Shown here: in pieces, positions 26,218 to 35,227 of the stretch
How positions within the stretch are numbered: position 1 is the stretch's first letter
Layout of the letters: each line of letters begins with the position of its first letter
NCBI GenBank assembly: GCA_039636785.1
Contig: CP144169.1
Coordinates: forward strand, 2,480,001 to 2,544,000
From: Micrococcaceae bacterium Sec5.7
GTDB taxonomy: Bacteria; Actinomycetota; Actinomycetes; Actinomycetales; Micrococcaceae
DNA length: 64,000 bases
Direction of reading: 5' to 3'
Made by a program: the position numbers and the translations under genes
The notes under the pieces: model-generated
Told to the model about the DNA's origin: nothing
Seen by the model: the letters and a program-made list of their open reading frames with translations, nothing else
Database searches by the model: none

Positions 26218-26860
26218 GACGCCGGTCCTCCCCGACCGCGAAGAAGCACGCCGTTGGGCCGTGGAGGAGCTGTCAAAACCGGACTACAGCCATGCCTGGC
26301 CCGGCTGGATCGATGGTTTATGGAAGCAGCTGACGGATTGGCTCCGCTCTCTGGACGGCAGCGGTGCAGGCGTGGACGGGACCGCGGCGGCTCCCCTGAT
26401 CGGGGTGGTCATAGCGGTACTGATCGGCGTCGCGATAGTTCTGGTCCGCCCGCGCCTTAATCCGAGCCTCAGACCGCGAACTGACATGTTCGACGCCGAC
26501 AATGCGGTCAGTTCGGCCGGTTACCGCGAGCGCGCAGCAGCCTCTGCGGCCCGCGGCGACTGGCGTGCCGCCGTCGTCGATCAGTTCCGCGCCCTGGTGC
26601 GGTCCGCAGAGGACCGGGATGTCATAGAGCCCCGGCCCGGCCGGACAGCGGACGAGGTGGCAGGGCAACTGGCCCATTCCTACGGCGCCGCAGCGGACAG
26701 GCTGAACGAAGCCGCCCGGACTTTTGATGCCATCCGCTATGGGCGGGCAGATGCAGACGCCGGTGATTACGCAGCCATCGTGGATCTGGAGCTCTCGCTC
26801 GTCTCGTTAAAGCCGGCCCGTGACACGACCGGCACCGGAAGCTTTACGGTCCCCCGATGA
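26207..26860 (+). CDS. DUF4129-domain membrane protein
   Basis: 217 residues from ATG 26207, inside the end of the previous gene. N-terminal amphipathic segment with REEARRWAVEELSKPDY, one transmembrane helix (about 65-85, PLIGVVIAVLIGVAIVLV), then a cytosolic helical domain containing AAVVDQFRALVRSAEDRDVI and FDAIRYGR, typical of DUF4129. In many bacteria DUF4129 proteins are encoded with MoxR and DUF58 proteins, as here. Function unknown. Confidence 0.87.
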   Translation: MRAETPVLPDREEARRWAVEELSKPDYSHAWPGWIDGLWKQLTDWLRSLDGSGAGVDGTAAAPLIGVVIAVLIGVAIVLVRPRLNPSLRPRTDMFDADNAVSSAGYRERAAASAARGDWRAAVVDQFRALVRSAEDRDVIEPRPGRTADEVAGQLAHSYGAAADRLNEAARTFDAIRYGRADADAGDYAAIVDLELSLVSLKPARDTTGTGSFTVPR

Positions 26861-28071
26861 CCGTGCCCGGACCGAAAGCCGGACAATCGGCGGTTTCCGA
26901 ACCCGGGACGCCACCCGGCGCCTCCCCGTCTCCTGTGCTACGTGCCTGCAAATGGTTCACAAGGCACCGGTCCAGGATCGTGATCGGCACGGTCTTCGCC
27001 TTTGCGCTGCTGATTACCCTCGCCGCCCAGTTGCAGCCCCGCGGAGATGCCGTTCCTTTGTCCGCACACAACGCCGCTCCCGACGGTGCGAAGGCTGTCG
27101 TTGAAATTCTTGGACGTCAGGGTGTGGACGTTCAGCCTTCGGACTCGTTCAAGGACACCAATGCCGCTCTGGCCGCCCGCCCCGGCTCAACCGTCCTGCT
27201 GTACGACCGCAACGGCTTCCTGGACCATGCCCGGTTGCAGCAGCTGAGGAACAAGGGCGGCAGGCTGGTGGTGGTAACACCGCGGCTCAACACGCTCACA
27301 GGGCTGGACACCGGAATCCGCCAGGCAGGAGTGGTGCCTTCGTGGGCGTCCACGCTGGAACCCGGGTGCAGCTTCTCAGACCCGAATGCAGCAGGTACTG
27401 TCACCGCGGAATCCGGATTCCTCTACACCGGCAGCGGCGTGTGCTACCGTCCGGCCGGAAATGACGGTGGGCTTTACGCGTCATCCGATGACGGCCGGCT
27501 GATAGTGCTGGGCAGCACGAACATCGTCAGCAACAGCCGCCTTGACGACCACGGCAACGCCGCGCTGGTCCTGCGGACGTTGGGCCCCACCACGGATCTG
27601 ATCTGGTACCTCCCCGGCCTTGCTGACGTCGCGGCGGCTGATTCGCCGCCGACCCTGGACGAACTTGCCCCGGACTGGCTGGCGTTTCTGGGCCCCTGGC
27701 TCGTTTTCGGGGCCGTGCTTGCAATGCTGTGGCGCGGACGGAGGATGGGACCGCTGGTGTTTGAGCCGCTTCCAGTTGTGGTGAAGGCCATTGAGACAGT
27801 GGAAGGCAGAGCACGTCTGTACCATGACGCCCATGCAGTGGACCGGGCCAGAGACAATCTCAGGGCAGGGGCCTTGGTCCGGCTGGCGAAAGCTCTCCGG
27901 CTTGGTGCGGGCGCGGAGGCGGGGGACGTTGTGTCGGCAGCCGCACGCTGTCTTGGCAGGCCAGTGGCTGATACAGACGCGCTGCTCAACGCCCATCCAC
28001 GTACTGAGACCGAGCTGGTGCACTGGGCACAGAAGCTGGACCGACTAGAGAAAGAGGTAAGTGCCCGATGA
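26857..28071 (+). CDS. DUF4350-domain membrane protein
   Basis: 404 residues, ATG in a 4-bp ATGA overlap with the DUF4129 gene. Residues 45-65 form a membrane helix (IVIGTVFAFALLITLAAQL). A periplasm-side DUF4350 domain follows (about 70-260; GAKAVVEILGRQGVDV, RLVVVTP), resembling a glutamine-amidotransferase-like/IFT52 fold. A second helix WLVFGAVLAMLWRGRRMGP then leads to a cytosolic helical tail. DUF4350 is regularly linked to MoxR-DUF58-DUF4129 operons. No catalytic triad is evident. Confidence 0.86.
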   Translation: MTVPGPKAGQSAVSEPGTPPGASPSPVLRACKWFTRHRSRIVIGTVFAFALLITLAAQLQPRGDAVPLSAHNAAPDGAKAVVEILGRQGVDVQPSDSFKDTNAALAARPGSTVLLYDRNGFLDHARLQQLRNKGGRLVVVTPRLNTLTGLDTGIRQAGVVPSWASTLEPGCSFSDPNAAGTVTAESGFLYTGSGVCYRPAGNDGGLYASSDDGRLIVLGSTNIVSNSRLDDHGNAALVLRTLGPTTDLIWYLPGLADVAAADSPPTLDELAPDWLAFLGPWLVFGAVLAMLWRGRRMGPLVFEPLPVVVKAIETVEGRARLYHDAHAVDRARDNLRAGALVRLAKALRLGAGAEAGDVVSAAARCLGRPVADTDALLNAHPRTETELVHWAQKLDRLEKEVSAR

Positions 28072-29117
28072 ACGAACCAAGCGGCTCCGCCCGTGACACC
28101 TATGGCAGTACACCCGTCACAACCTGGCCGCCGGCTGCCCCGCCGCGGAACGACGATTCACAGCTTCGGGATCCTGTGCGTCAGGCACTGCTGGACGTCA
28201 GGCACGAGGTGGCCAAAGCTGTTGTTGGCCAGGATTCGATTGTCACCGGGATGCTCATCGCCTTGCTCTCACGCGGGCATGTACTGCTCGAGGGGGTGCC
28301 CGGGGTTGCGAAAACCCTGCTGGTCCGCACCCTGTCTGCGGCATTGAATCTGGACACCAAACGCATCCAGTTCACTCCGGACCTGATGCCCGGCGATGTC
28401 ACCGGATCACTCGTCTACGATTCCCATAGCTCTGAGTTCAGTTTCCGCGAGGGGCCGGTTTTCACCAACATCCTGCTGGCGGATGAGATCAACAGGACAC
28501 CGCCCAAAACGCAGGCGTCGCTCCTGGAGGCCATGGAAGAGCGCCAGGTCTCGGTAGACGGGGTCTCCCGGAAGTTGCCGGCGCCGTTTATTGTGGCTGC
28601 GACTCAGAACCCGGTGGAATACGAGGGCACCTATCCGCTGCCCGAAGCACAGCTTGACCGCTTCCTGCTGAAACTCACCATGCATCTGCCTGGGCGGGAG
28701 GACGAAATTGAAGTCATCCGGCGGCACGCTTCCGGTTTCGACCCCCGGGATCTGTTGGCCGCAGGAGTGCGGGCCGTCGCCGGCGTGGATGAGCTGGAAC
28801 GGGCGCGGCACGCGGTGGCCGCTGTCACGGTTGCACCGGAGATCCTGGGCTACATCGTTGACCTTGTCCGAGCCACACGTTCGGCGCCCTCATTCCAGCT
28901 GGGTGTGTCGCCGCGAGGAGCTACCGCGCTGCTGAACACCTCGAGAGCATGGGCATGGCTGTCCGGCCGCAACTTCGTCACCCCGGACGATGTCAAGGCA
29001 CTGGCGCTCCCATGCCTCCGGCACCGGGTTGCGCTGCGGCCCGAAGCCCAGATGGACGGCGTGCAGGTGGACGATGTGCTGGGCAGCATCCTGGCTTCAG
29101 TACCCGTCCCCCGCTGA
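28068..29117 (+). CDS. MoxR-family AAA+ ATPase
   Basis: 349 residues with a 4-bp overlap onto the DUF4350 gene. Walker A LLEGVPGVAKTLL, Walker B NILLADEINRTPPKTQ, sensor 1 AATQNPVEYEG and arginine-finger segment LPEAQLDRFLLKL are all present, followed by the lid domain. MoxR proteins act as chaperones that load cofactors or assemble complexes together with VWA-domain partners; here the DUF58 protein just downstream is the probable partner. Confidence 0.95.
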   Translation: MNEPSGSARDTYGSTPVTTWPPAAPPRNDDSQLRDPVRQALLDVRHEVAKAVVGQDSIVTGMLIALLSRGHVLLEGVPGVAKTLLVRTLSAALNLDTKRIQFTPDLMPGDVTGSLVYDSHSSEFSFREGPVFTNILLADEINRTPPKTQASLLEAMEERQVSVDGVSRKLPAPFIVAATQNPVEYEGTYPLPEAQLDRFLLKLTMHLPGREDEIEVIRRHASGFDPRDLLAAGVRAVAGVDELERARHAVAAVTVAPEILGYIVDLVRATRSAPSFQLGVSPRGATALLNTSRAWAWLSGRNFVTPDDVKALALPCLRHRVALRPEAQMDGVQVDDVLGSILASVPVPR

Positions 29118-29122
29118 CTGCG

Positions 29123-30415
29123 ATGGCGATTTCGGGACGGTTTGTACTCCTTGCCTTCGTCGGCCTTGCCCCGGTGCTGCTCGTTCCAGGCTGGTGGACG
29201 GTGCTGCTGGTACTGCTGGCGCTTGGCGCTTTGTTGTTACTTGAGCTGGGGTTCGCCGCATCCTTGAAGAGCATCGCAATGGAGCGGCAGGCACCGGGAA
29301 ATGTCACGCTGACAGGCACCGTGGAATCGGTGCTTACGGTCCGCAACAACGGAAACCGCGCCCTCCGGGCCCTGGTGCGCGATGGGTGGCAGCCATCTGC
29401 CGGGGCGGCGAACCCCAGACAGGACCTTGACGTTCCGGCCGGGGAAAGTCGCCGCATGACCGTACGGCTCCAGCCCGTGCGGCGTGGTGACCTGTCAGCT
29501 CCCCACGTGACGCTGCGCTCGTTCGGCCCGCTCCGGCTGGGCGCCCGCCAAAAGACGGTGCCCTGCCCAGGGTCCCTGCGCGTCCTGCCACCATTCAACT
29601 CCCGGCGGCACCTTCCGTCCAAGCTCCGCAGACTCCGTGAGCTCGACGGCAAAGCCGCAGTTCAGATCCGCGGTGCGGGGACCGAATTCGATTCGCTCCG
29701 TGAGTACGTCCGCGGCGATGATGTGCGCTCCATCGACTGGCGTGCCACTGCCCGCCGCTCTGCCGTTGTGGTCCGCACCTGGCGTCCCGAACGGGACCGG
29801 CGCGTGGTCATCATGTTGGATACCTCCCGGACCGCCGCAGCAAGGATCGACGACGAGCCACGCCTTGACACCGGTATTGAGGCTGCACTGCTCCTGGCGG
29901 TTCTCGCCGAGCGAGGCGGGGACAGAGTGGATTTTTTCGCGTTCGACCGGAGGACGCGCGGCAGGGTGGGCTCCGCTGGCAAGGGAAATCTGCTGGGCAG
30001 GCTGGTCCAGGCCATGGCTCCGCTGGAAGCGGAGCTGATCGAACTCGACTGGCAGCAGATTCCTGGCCAGGTCCGTGCCGTATCGGCGCACCGCTCGCTG
30101 GTGGTCCTCCTGACGTCACTGGACGGCGGTGCTCCGGAGGAAGGGCTGCTCCCCATGGCCGCACAACTCGCCCAACAGCACCTTGTGGTAGTGGCCTCCG
30201 TCCGTGACCCCATGCTGGGGACCATGCTGCTCGAGCGGACCACCGCCGCTGATGTCTTCCGGGCGGCAGCCGCCGAACGTGCGCTGCTCGAGCGCGAAGC
30301 CGTCAGCGTTCAGCTCCGCCAGCTGGGTGTCGAGGTTGTGGACGCCGAACCTCATCAGTTACCGCCGCTGCTGGCGGACACTTACATCCGTCTGAAGGCG
30401 GCGGGCAGATTGTGA
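29123..30415 (+). CDS. DUF58-domain (VWA-like) membrane protein
   Basis: 430 residues from ATG 29123, five bases after the moxR stop. Two N-terminal membrane helices (about 8-45) precede a beta-rich domain; the DUF58 core has EFDSLREYVRGDDVRSIDWR and the metal-site-like DTSRT (consensus DxSxS) in a VWA fold. DUF58 proteins pair with MoxR ATPases. The stop overlaps the next start by 4 bp. Confidence 0.92.
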   Translation: MAISGRFVLLAFVGLAPVLLVPGWWTVLLVLLALGALLLLELGFAASLKSIAMERQAPGNVTLTGTVESVLTVRNNGNRALRALVRDGWQPSAGAANPRQDLDVPAGESRRMTVRLQPVRRGDLSAPHVTLRSFGPLRLGARQKTVPCPGSLRVLPPFNSRRHLPSKLRRLRELDGKAAVQIRGAGTEFDSLREYVRGDDVRSIDWRATARRSAVVVRTWRPERDRRVVIMLDTSRTAAARIDDEPRLDTGIEAALLLAVLAERGGDRVDFFAFDRRTRGRVGSAGKGNLLGRLVQAMAPLEAELIELDWQQIPGQVRAVSAHRSLVVLLTSLDGGAPEEGLLPMAAQLAQQHLVVVASVRDPMLGTMLLERTTAADVFRAAAAERALLEREAVSVQLRQLGVEVVDAEPHQLPPLLADTYIRLKAAGRL

Positions 30416-31128
30416 GCGGCGCGTCCATCCACCAGCAGGCTCTGGGCCAGGACTTCGGCCTGCTTCAGCCTGAACTGCAGGAATACTTTTCACTCGCCCC
30501 CGGCTCCGGCCACTATGGAGTAGGCGAGGGTATGTTCGATGTAGTGGGATGCCGGCAGCGCTGGTTGAGTCCGCTGCTGAAATTGACGGCAGGCGAGCAG
30601 GCGTTCTTCCCGGAATACGGAGAATCTGTGCCGTTCCGGATCGAAAACCACGCTCATCTGGATCCGTTCGGACGCTCCAGCCTGACGGCCCGGCGGGAGA
30701 TTTTCTTCCCTGGCCACACCCGGGTTTTCCAGGACACCACGAGCGCCACGAACACCGGCGACAAGCCTCGGCTGGTGGACTATGTGGGCAAGTACCGGCG
30801 GCTGGTCACGGACCTGAACCTGAGCGTCACCGCGGAGGGCAGGCTTCGTGGTGTTTCGGGGGCCTCCCGTCTGTTCCTCGGGCGGTTTCGGATCCCTCTG
30901 CCCGCCGCTCAGGACGCCAAGGCATATGCGGAACAGTCGTGGGACGGTGCGGAAGGAGAGCATGGCAGGCACCGGATCCAGGTTAAGGTCATCCAGCCCC
31001 AACTCGGGCTCGTACTTGTCTACGCGGGAGGCTTTGACTACCGTCTTGAGCCCTACCCCGGCGGCAATTCAGCACCGGGGTTTCTTCCACGCGTGGCGCA
31101 GCCGGACCGCTGGGAGTGGCGAAGCTGA
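30412..31128 (+). CDS. DUF4166-domain protein
   Basis: 238 residues, GTG start within GTGA overlapping the DUF58 stop. It resembles DUF4166: SIHQQALGQDFGLLQPELQEYF at the start, then a beta-rich domain ending with GLVLVYAGGFDYRLEPYP. No membrane segment. The domain is also found fused to saccharopine-dehydrogenase-like or NAD-epimerase-like enzymes, but here it stands alone. Its coupling to moxR/DUF58 is strict by overlap, yet I do not recall it as a standard member of such operons. Confidence 0.8.
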   Translation: MSGASIHQQALGQDFGLLQPELQEYFSLAPGSGHYGVGEGMFDVVGCRQRWLSPLLKLTAGEQAFFPEYGESVPFRIENHAHLDPFGRSSLTARREIFFPGHTRVFQDTTSATNTGDKPRLVDYVGKYRRLVTDLNLSVTAEGRLRGVSGASRLFLGRFRIPLPAAQDAKAYAEQSWDGAEGEHGRHRIQVKVIQPQLGLVLVYAGGFDYRLEPYPGGNSAPGFLPRVAQPDRWEWRS

Positions 31129-31182
31129 TCCAGCGTCAGCGTAGGGAGCCAGTGGGCCCGCCGCCGGTTGACCCGGCACCGG

Positions 31183-32232
31183 TCATCCCATGGACAGCTG
31201 GTTCAGCCCGTCCGCGACCTGTGTCAGCCGGACGAGTACCTCTGTTGCCGATTGCGGCGTGTGGCCCGCCAATCCGTCCGACGGTGTAACGCGCAGCGTG
31301 CTGAGCGAGGACGCCGGCAATCCCAGCTGCCGCCACGGGCGCCAGACGTTGTCGACGACGTCGGATACCTTGGGCAACCCGGCACTGTCCACCTGCAACG
31401 CACCGGCCCAGAGCCGTTTTCCGGCCTCAACCGCACCGGCCAGCTGCTCCCATTGACGGGATGTCAGCGCCTTGAGGGGAACAGCGATGCCGTCCGCGCC
31501 GGCCGCGAGGATACGTTCGAAGGGCGCCTCGATTTCCGGGACCGCCACCACAATTTCGGCAGCCCCGGCGGCGCGGACGGCGTCAACAACCACCCGCCAG
31601 GATTCGGTGGCTTCCTGGCCGTCGACTGACCGCAGCGTCCGGTAGCCGCTCGACGTCGGAATGGTGCCGGCCAGTACCGAGGCGATATCGGGTTCATCGA
31701 GCTGCACCACAAGCCGTGCACCAGGCACAGCCGTGGCAATGCGGCCGAGGTAGTCGCCCACCCCGGCGGCAAGGGATTCTGCAATATCGCGCCGCGCACC
31801 GTAGTCGATCAGCGCACGCTCTCCGTTGTGGAGGTGGAGTCCCGCCGCAAGACTGAGCGGTCCGCGCAAGTGCACTTTGAACTCTGCCGCCGGGCTGTCC
31901 TCAACGCCTGCAATATCAGCCAGCACGTTGATGTCCGTGGCCAGCGCTGACCGGGCGCGGATGAGATCGCGCCCCGGCCGGTCCACTATCCGCCAGCCAT
32001 AGGGCTGCACATCAACGGACATTTCCACGAGCAGCGACGCTGTACGGCCGAGCGCATCGGAGCCCACCCCGCGGTCCGGAAACTCCGCCAGGAAAGGCAG
32101 GTGCGGGCCGCCGAACTCGCCACGGATGATCCGCGTGGCTTCCACGGGGTCTTCGCCCGGCCAGGGTCCGAGGGCTGTGGCCGTGACCTGATCCGGTACC
32201 GGGAGTTCTGTTATCTCACGCTGAGGAGCCAC
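31183..32232 (-). CDS. MetE-like (UROD/MetE fold) protein lacking zinc ligands
   Basis: 349 residues, GTG start two bases after the chorismate mutase stop. It resembles the C-terminal barrel of cobalamin-independent methionine synthase, and Rv3015c-type proteins encoded near ligA/mnmA. There is no cysteine anywhere in the protein; the segment corresponding to the zinc-binding PxCGL reads VTPSDGLAG, and the HxC pair is missing. Methyl transfer by the MetE mechanism is therefore unlikely. Real function unknown. Confidence 0.8.
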   Translation of the reverse strand: MAPQREITELPVPDQVTATALGPWPGEDPVEATRIIRGEFGGPHLPFLAEFPDRGVGSDALGRTASLLVEMSVDVQPYGWRIVDRPGRDLIRARSALATDINVLADIAGVEDSPAAEFKVHLRGPLSLAAGLHLHNGERALIDYGARRDIAESLAAGVGDYLGRIATAVPGARLVVQLDEPDIASVLAGTIPTSSGYRTLRSVDGQEATESWRVVVDAVRAAGAAEIVVAVPEIEAPFERILAAGADGIAVPLKALTSRQWEQLAGAVEAGKRLWAGALQVDSAGLPKVSDVVDNVWRPWRQLGLPASSLSTLRVTPSDGLAGHTPQSATEVLVRLTQVADGLNQLSMG

Positions 32233-32234
32233 CG

Positions 32235-32672
32235 TCAGGCGTCCACAGACGTTGCGGGGCCGGTGGAGAGGCCTGTGCTCCGGACGTCCTGCTTGCCTGC
32301 CGTCGCCTGGTGATCTTCCGCAATGGCTTCGTGGTGCCGGATGACTTCGCCGATGATGAAGTTCAGGAATTTCTCAGCGAAGGCAGGATCGAGATGCGCT
32401 TCTTCCGCTAGCCGCCGGAGGCGTGCAATCTGCGCGGTTTCACGCCCGGGATCGCCAGCGGGAAGGCGGTGCGCCGCCTTGAGGAATCCGACCTTCTGCG
32501 TGGCTTTGAACCGTTCCGCCAGCAGATACACGAGCGTGGCATCGATGTTGTCGATACTTGACCGGATGGACAACAGTTCCGCCATAACCGAGTTGTCGAT
32601 GTGTCCCGCCAAGGAGCTGGCGGCAGCGTCGAAGGATTCGGCATCGGGAAGATTGTGGCTGTGCGGGGTCAT
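32235..32672 (-). CDS. chorismate mutase, AroQ class
   Basis: 145 residues, all helical, without signal peptide, so the cytosolic form. SIRSSIDNIDATLVYLLAERFKATQKVGFLK contains the typical Arg, Asp and Lys residues of the AroQ active site, and AEKFLNFIIGEVIRHHEAI forms the last helix. It converts chorismate to prephenate for Phe/Tyr synthesis. The upstream frame starts at ATG 32672. The MetE-like gene follows two bases later, so they are co-transcribed. Confidence 0.9.
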   Translation of the reverse strand: MTPHSHNLPDAESFDAAASSLAGHIDNSVMAELLSIRSSIDNIDATLVYLLAERFKATQKVGFLKAAHRLPAGDPGRETAQIARLRRLAEEAHLDPAFAEKFLNFIIGEVIRHHEAIAEDHQATAGKQDVRSTGLSTGPATSVDA

Positions 32673-32786
32673 GATTCCAGTCTATGGGCACGGCCGGAAA
32701 ACCACGTGGGTGTTAAGCCGCTCCGCAAGTAGGCGAACAGGACCACAATGGAGGTATCCACTGATGCGCCGATTGCGGAGGCAGAA

Positions 32787-33443
32787 ATGAAAATTGCGGT
32801 ACTTGGAACCGGCATTGTTGGCCGGACACTGGCTGGCAAACTGGCCGCGCTCGGGCACAGCGTCGCCATGGGATCCCGGGATGCCGCCAATCCTATCGCG
32901 GCTCAATGGGCCGCTGGTGCCGGCGAGAACGCGCAGGCAGCTACGTTCGCCGGGGCTGCCGCCGGCGCCGAGTTGGTCATCAACGCCACCGGCGGGGCAG
33001 TGTCCGTCGCAGTACTCGAAGCTGCCGGGGCGGCGAACCTTGCAGGCAAGGTGCTGATCGACGTCGGGAATCCCTTGGATTTTTCTGCCGGCTTCCCGCC
33101 GTCGCTTACCATCCAGAATACCGACAGCCTGGCCGAGACAATCCAGCGGGCTTTCCCGGAGGCCCGCGTGGTCAAAGCCCTCAACACCATGCGCGCCGAC
33201 CTTATGGTGAACCCGGACCGGCTCGCCGGCGGCGACCACGATGCCTTTCTGGCGGGCAATGACGTGGATGCCAAGGAAGAGGTGGCCGGCATCCTGCGCG
33301 AATTCGGCTGGCGCCCTGAGCACATCAGGGATCTTGGCTCTCTTGATTCGGCCCGCGGGCTGGAAATGTGGATGCCGTTATGGCTGCGCCTCTACGCCAG
33401 CCAGGGGGACAGGATGTTCAACATCAAGGTGGTGTCCGAGTGA
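32787..33443 (+). CDS. NADP-binding oxidoreductase, F420-dependent NADP reductase-like
   Basis: 218 residues from ATG 32787, chosen because GGAGG lies five bases before it; ATG 32748 in the same frame would add 13 residues. N-terminal Rossmann motif MKIAVLGTGIVGRTLAGKL, then GSRDAANP, and a C-terminal part with VKALNTMRADLMV as in F420H2:NADP oxidoreductase and the NAD-binding domain-containing YdfE-like group. Substrate cannot be stated from sequence. Stands alone between the chorismate mutase gene (divergent) and the ABC importer genes (convergent). Confidence 0.85.
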   Translation: MKIAVLGTGIVGRTLAGKLAALGHSVAMGSRDAANPIAAQWAAGAGENAQAATFAGAAAGAELVINATGGAVSVAVLEAAGAANLAGKVLIDVGNPLDFSAGFPPSLTIQNTDSLAETIQRAFPEARVVKALNTMRADLMVNPDRLAGGDHDAFLAGNDVDAKEEVAGILREFGWRPEHIRDLGSLDSARGLEMWMPLWLRLYASQGDRMFNIKVVSE

Positions 33444-33455
33444 CGCCCACCACGG

Positions 33456-33490
33456 CAGTGCCCGCCCTTCGGAACGGAGGACGGGCACTG
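33456..33490. terminator. hairpin terminator between convergent genes
   Basis: CAGTGCCCG (33456-33464) pairs with CGGGCACTG (33482-33490), with further pairing inside. It lies between the oxidoreductase and the ABC ATPase gene ends. Confidence 0.6.
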
Positions 33491-33511
33491 GGCTAATGCA
33501 CGAGCGTACGG

Positions 33512-35227
33512 CTAGATCCCAAGCAGCGCCCGGTGCTCTTCACGTCGCCTGGCCTGCTCATCCGGATCGGGCACCGGGAGCGAGGCGATGAGTCGCTTCG
33601 TGTAGTCATGCTGCGGCGCGCCCATGATCTGGGTGCCGATCCCCTGCTCCACCAGCTTGCCCTTGTACAGCACACCCACCCAATGGGACAGGATGTCCAC
33701 CACGGCGAGATCGTGGCTGATGAACAGTGCGGCAAACCCGAACTCCAGCTGGATCTCCTTGAACAGCTCAAGCACTTTAGCCTGCACCGAGACGTCCAGC
33801 GCCGACGTCGGCTCATCCGCGATCAGCAGCCTCGGGTTAAGGATCAGTGCCCTGGCCAGCGACGCCCGCTGGCGCTGTCCGCCGGACAGCTCGTGCGGGA
33901 ACCGTTCAGCGTACGACGCCGGCAACTGGACTGATTCGAGCAGTTCAGCCACGCGCTTGCGCGCCTGCGCCGGGGTGGGATTGTTGTGGATAATCAGCGG
34001 TTCCGCTACACAGTCACCGATGGTCAGCTGCGGATTGAAGGACGCCGCAGGATCCTGGAAAACGAACCCGATCTCTTTTCGGAGCGGCTTGAAGGTCCGC
34101 TCCTTGAGGTTCAGCATCTCGTAGCCCAGCACCTTGAGGCTTCCGCCGGTGGTCCGGTTAAGGCCGGCGATGGCACGGCCGATGGTGGTCTTGCCCGAAC
34201 CCGATTCCCCGACGAGCCCGAAGACTTCGCCCTCGGAGACCGTAAAGCTGACACCGTCCACGGCCTTGAACGATGGGCTGCCCAGCCGGCCGGGGTATTC
34301 AATGGTGAGGTTTTTTGCCTCCACGAGCACCTTGCCGCCCTGGTGGGCGCGCTCGGTCATGCCTTCCGACGCAGAGTTCCGGCCAAGGTGCGGCACGGCG
34401 GCCAGCAGCTTTTTGGTGTAGTCCTGCTTCGGTTCCGCAAACAGGACCCTCGCCGGAGCTTCCTCCACAACGTCGCCCTGGTACATGACCACTACCCGGT
34501 CCGCGAGGTCAGCCACCACACCCATGTTGTGTGTGATCAGCACGATGGAGGTGCCGTATGCATCCCGCAGATCCCGGAGCAGCTGGAGTATCTCGGCCTG
34601 AACGGTGACATCCAGGGCCGTTGTGGGTTCGTCGGCCACGATCAGCCCGGGGTTCAAGGCCAGGGCCGCGGCAATAACCACGCGTTGCTTCTGCCCGCCG
34701 GAGAACTGGTGCGGATAGTAGTTGACGCGGGTCTCCGGGTCAGGGATGCCCACCTTTCGGAGTGCATCAATGGCCCGCGCCTTGGCCTGTTTGGCTGTAA
34801 CCCGTTTTCCGCCGCTGCTGCCCGCGTGGGCACGGATGCCTTCGGCGATCTGCCACCCGACGGTAAAGACGGGGTTGAGCGCCGTGGACGGTTCCTGGAA
34901 CACCATAGCCACGTCGCGGCCGCGGATCTGCCTTAGTTTGGCAGCGCTGACGCTGATGACGTTGTTGCCGTTAATGAGCACCGCGCCGCCGCTTGTGGCG
35001 GTTTCGGGCAGCAGGCCAAGGATGGTCTTTGCCGTGACGGTCTTGCCGGAACCCGACTCCCCCACGATGGCCACCACTTCTCCGGCCCTGACATCCAGGC
35101 TGACATCCTTGACGGCGTAGACGTCACCGCCGTCAGTGGCAAACGTAACGCTGAGGTTTTCGATTTCCAGTACGGGCCGGTCACCGGCGCTGTGCTGGTC
35201 CGATACCGAACCGATGTTGATGGTCAT
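33512..35227 (-). CDS. fused peptide/nickel ABC transporter ATPase (DppD-DppF type)
   Basis: 571 residues with two complete nucleotide-binding domains. NBD1: Walker [13 protein letters not shown], signature FSGGQKQRV, Walker [17 protein letters not shown]2: [34 protein letters not shown], each with an oligopeptide C-terminal extension. It energises import through the two permeases encoded upstream. The start overlaps the stop of the second permease gene by 4 bp. Confidence 0.95.
   Translation of the reverse strand: MTINIGSVSDQHSAGDRPVLEIENLSVTFATDGGDVYAVKDVSLDVRAGEVVAIVGESGSGKTVTAKTILGLLPETATSGGAVLINGNNVISVSAAKLRQIRGRDVAMVFQEPSTALNPVFTVGWQIAEGIRAHAGSSGGKRVTAKQAKARAIDALRKVGIPDPETRVNYYPHQFSGGQKQRVVIAAALALNPGLIVADEPTTALDVTVQAEILQLLRDLRDAYGTSIVLITHNMGVVADLADRVVVMYQGDVVEEAPARVLFAEPKQDYTKKLLAAVPHLGRNSASEGMTERAHQGGKVLVEAKNLTIEYPGRLGSPSFKAVDGVSFTVSEGEVFGLVGESGSGKTTIGRAIAGLNRTTGGSLKVLGYEMLNLKERTFKPLRKEIGFVFQDPAASFNPQLTIGDCVAEPLIIHNNPTPAQARKRVAELLESVQLPASYAERFPHELSGGQRQRASLARALILNPRLLIADEPTSALDVSVQAKVLELFKEIQLEFGFAALFISHDLAVVDILSHWVGVLYKGKLVEQGIGTQIMGAPQHDYTKRLIASLPVPDPDEQARRREEHRALLGI

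Noticed and set aside
33986..34936. 316-residue plus-strand ORF opposite the ABC ATPase
   Set aside because: Antisense to two clear nucleotide-binding domains.
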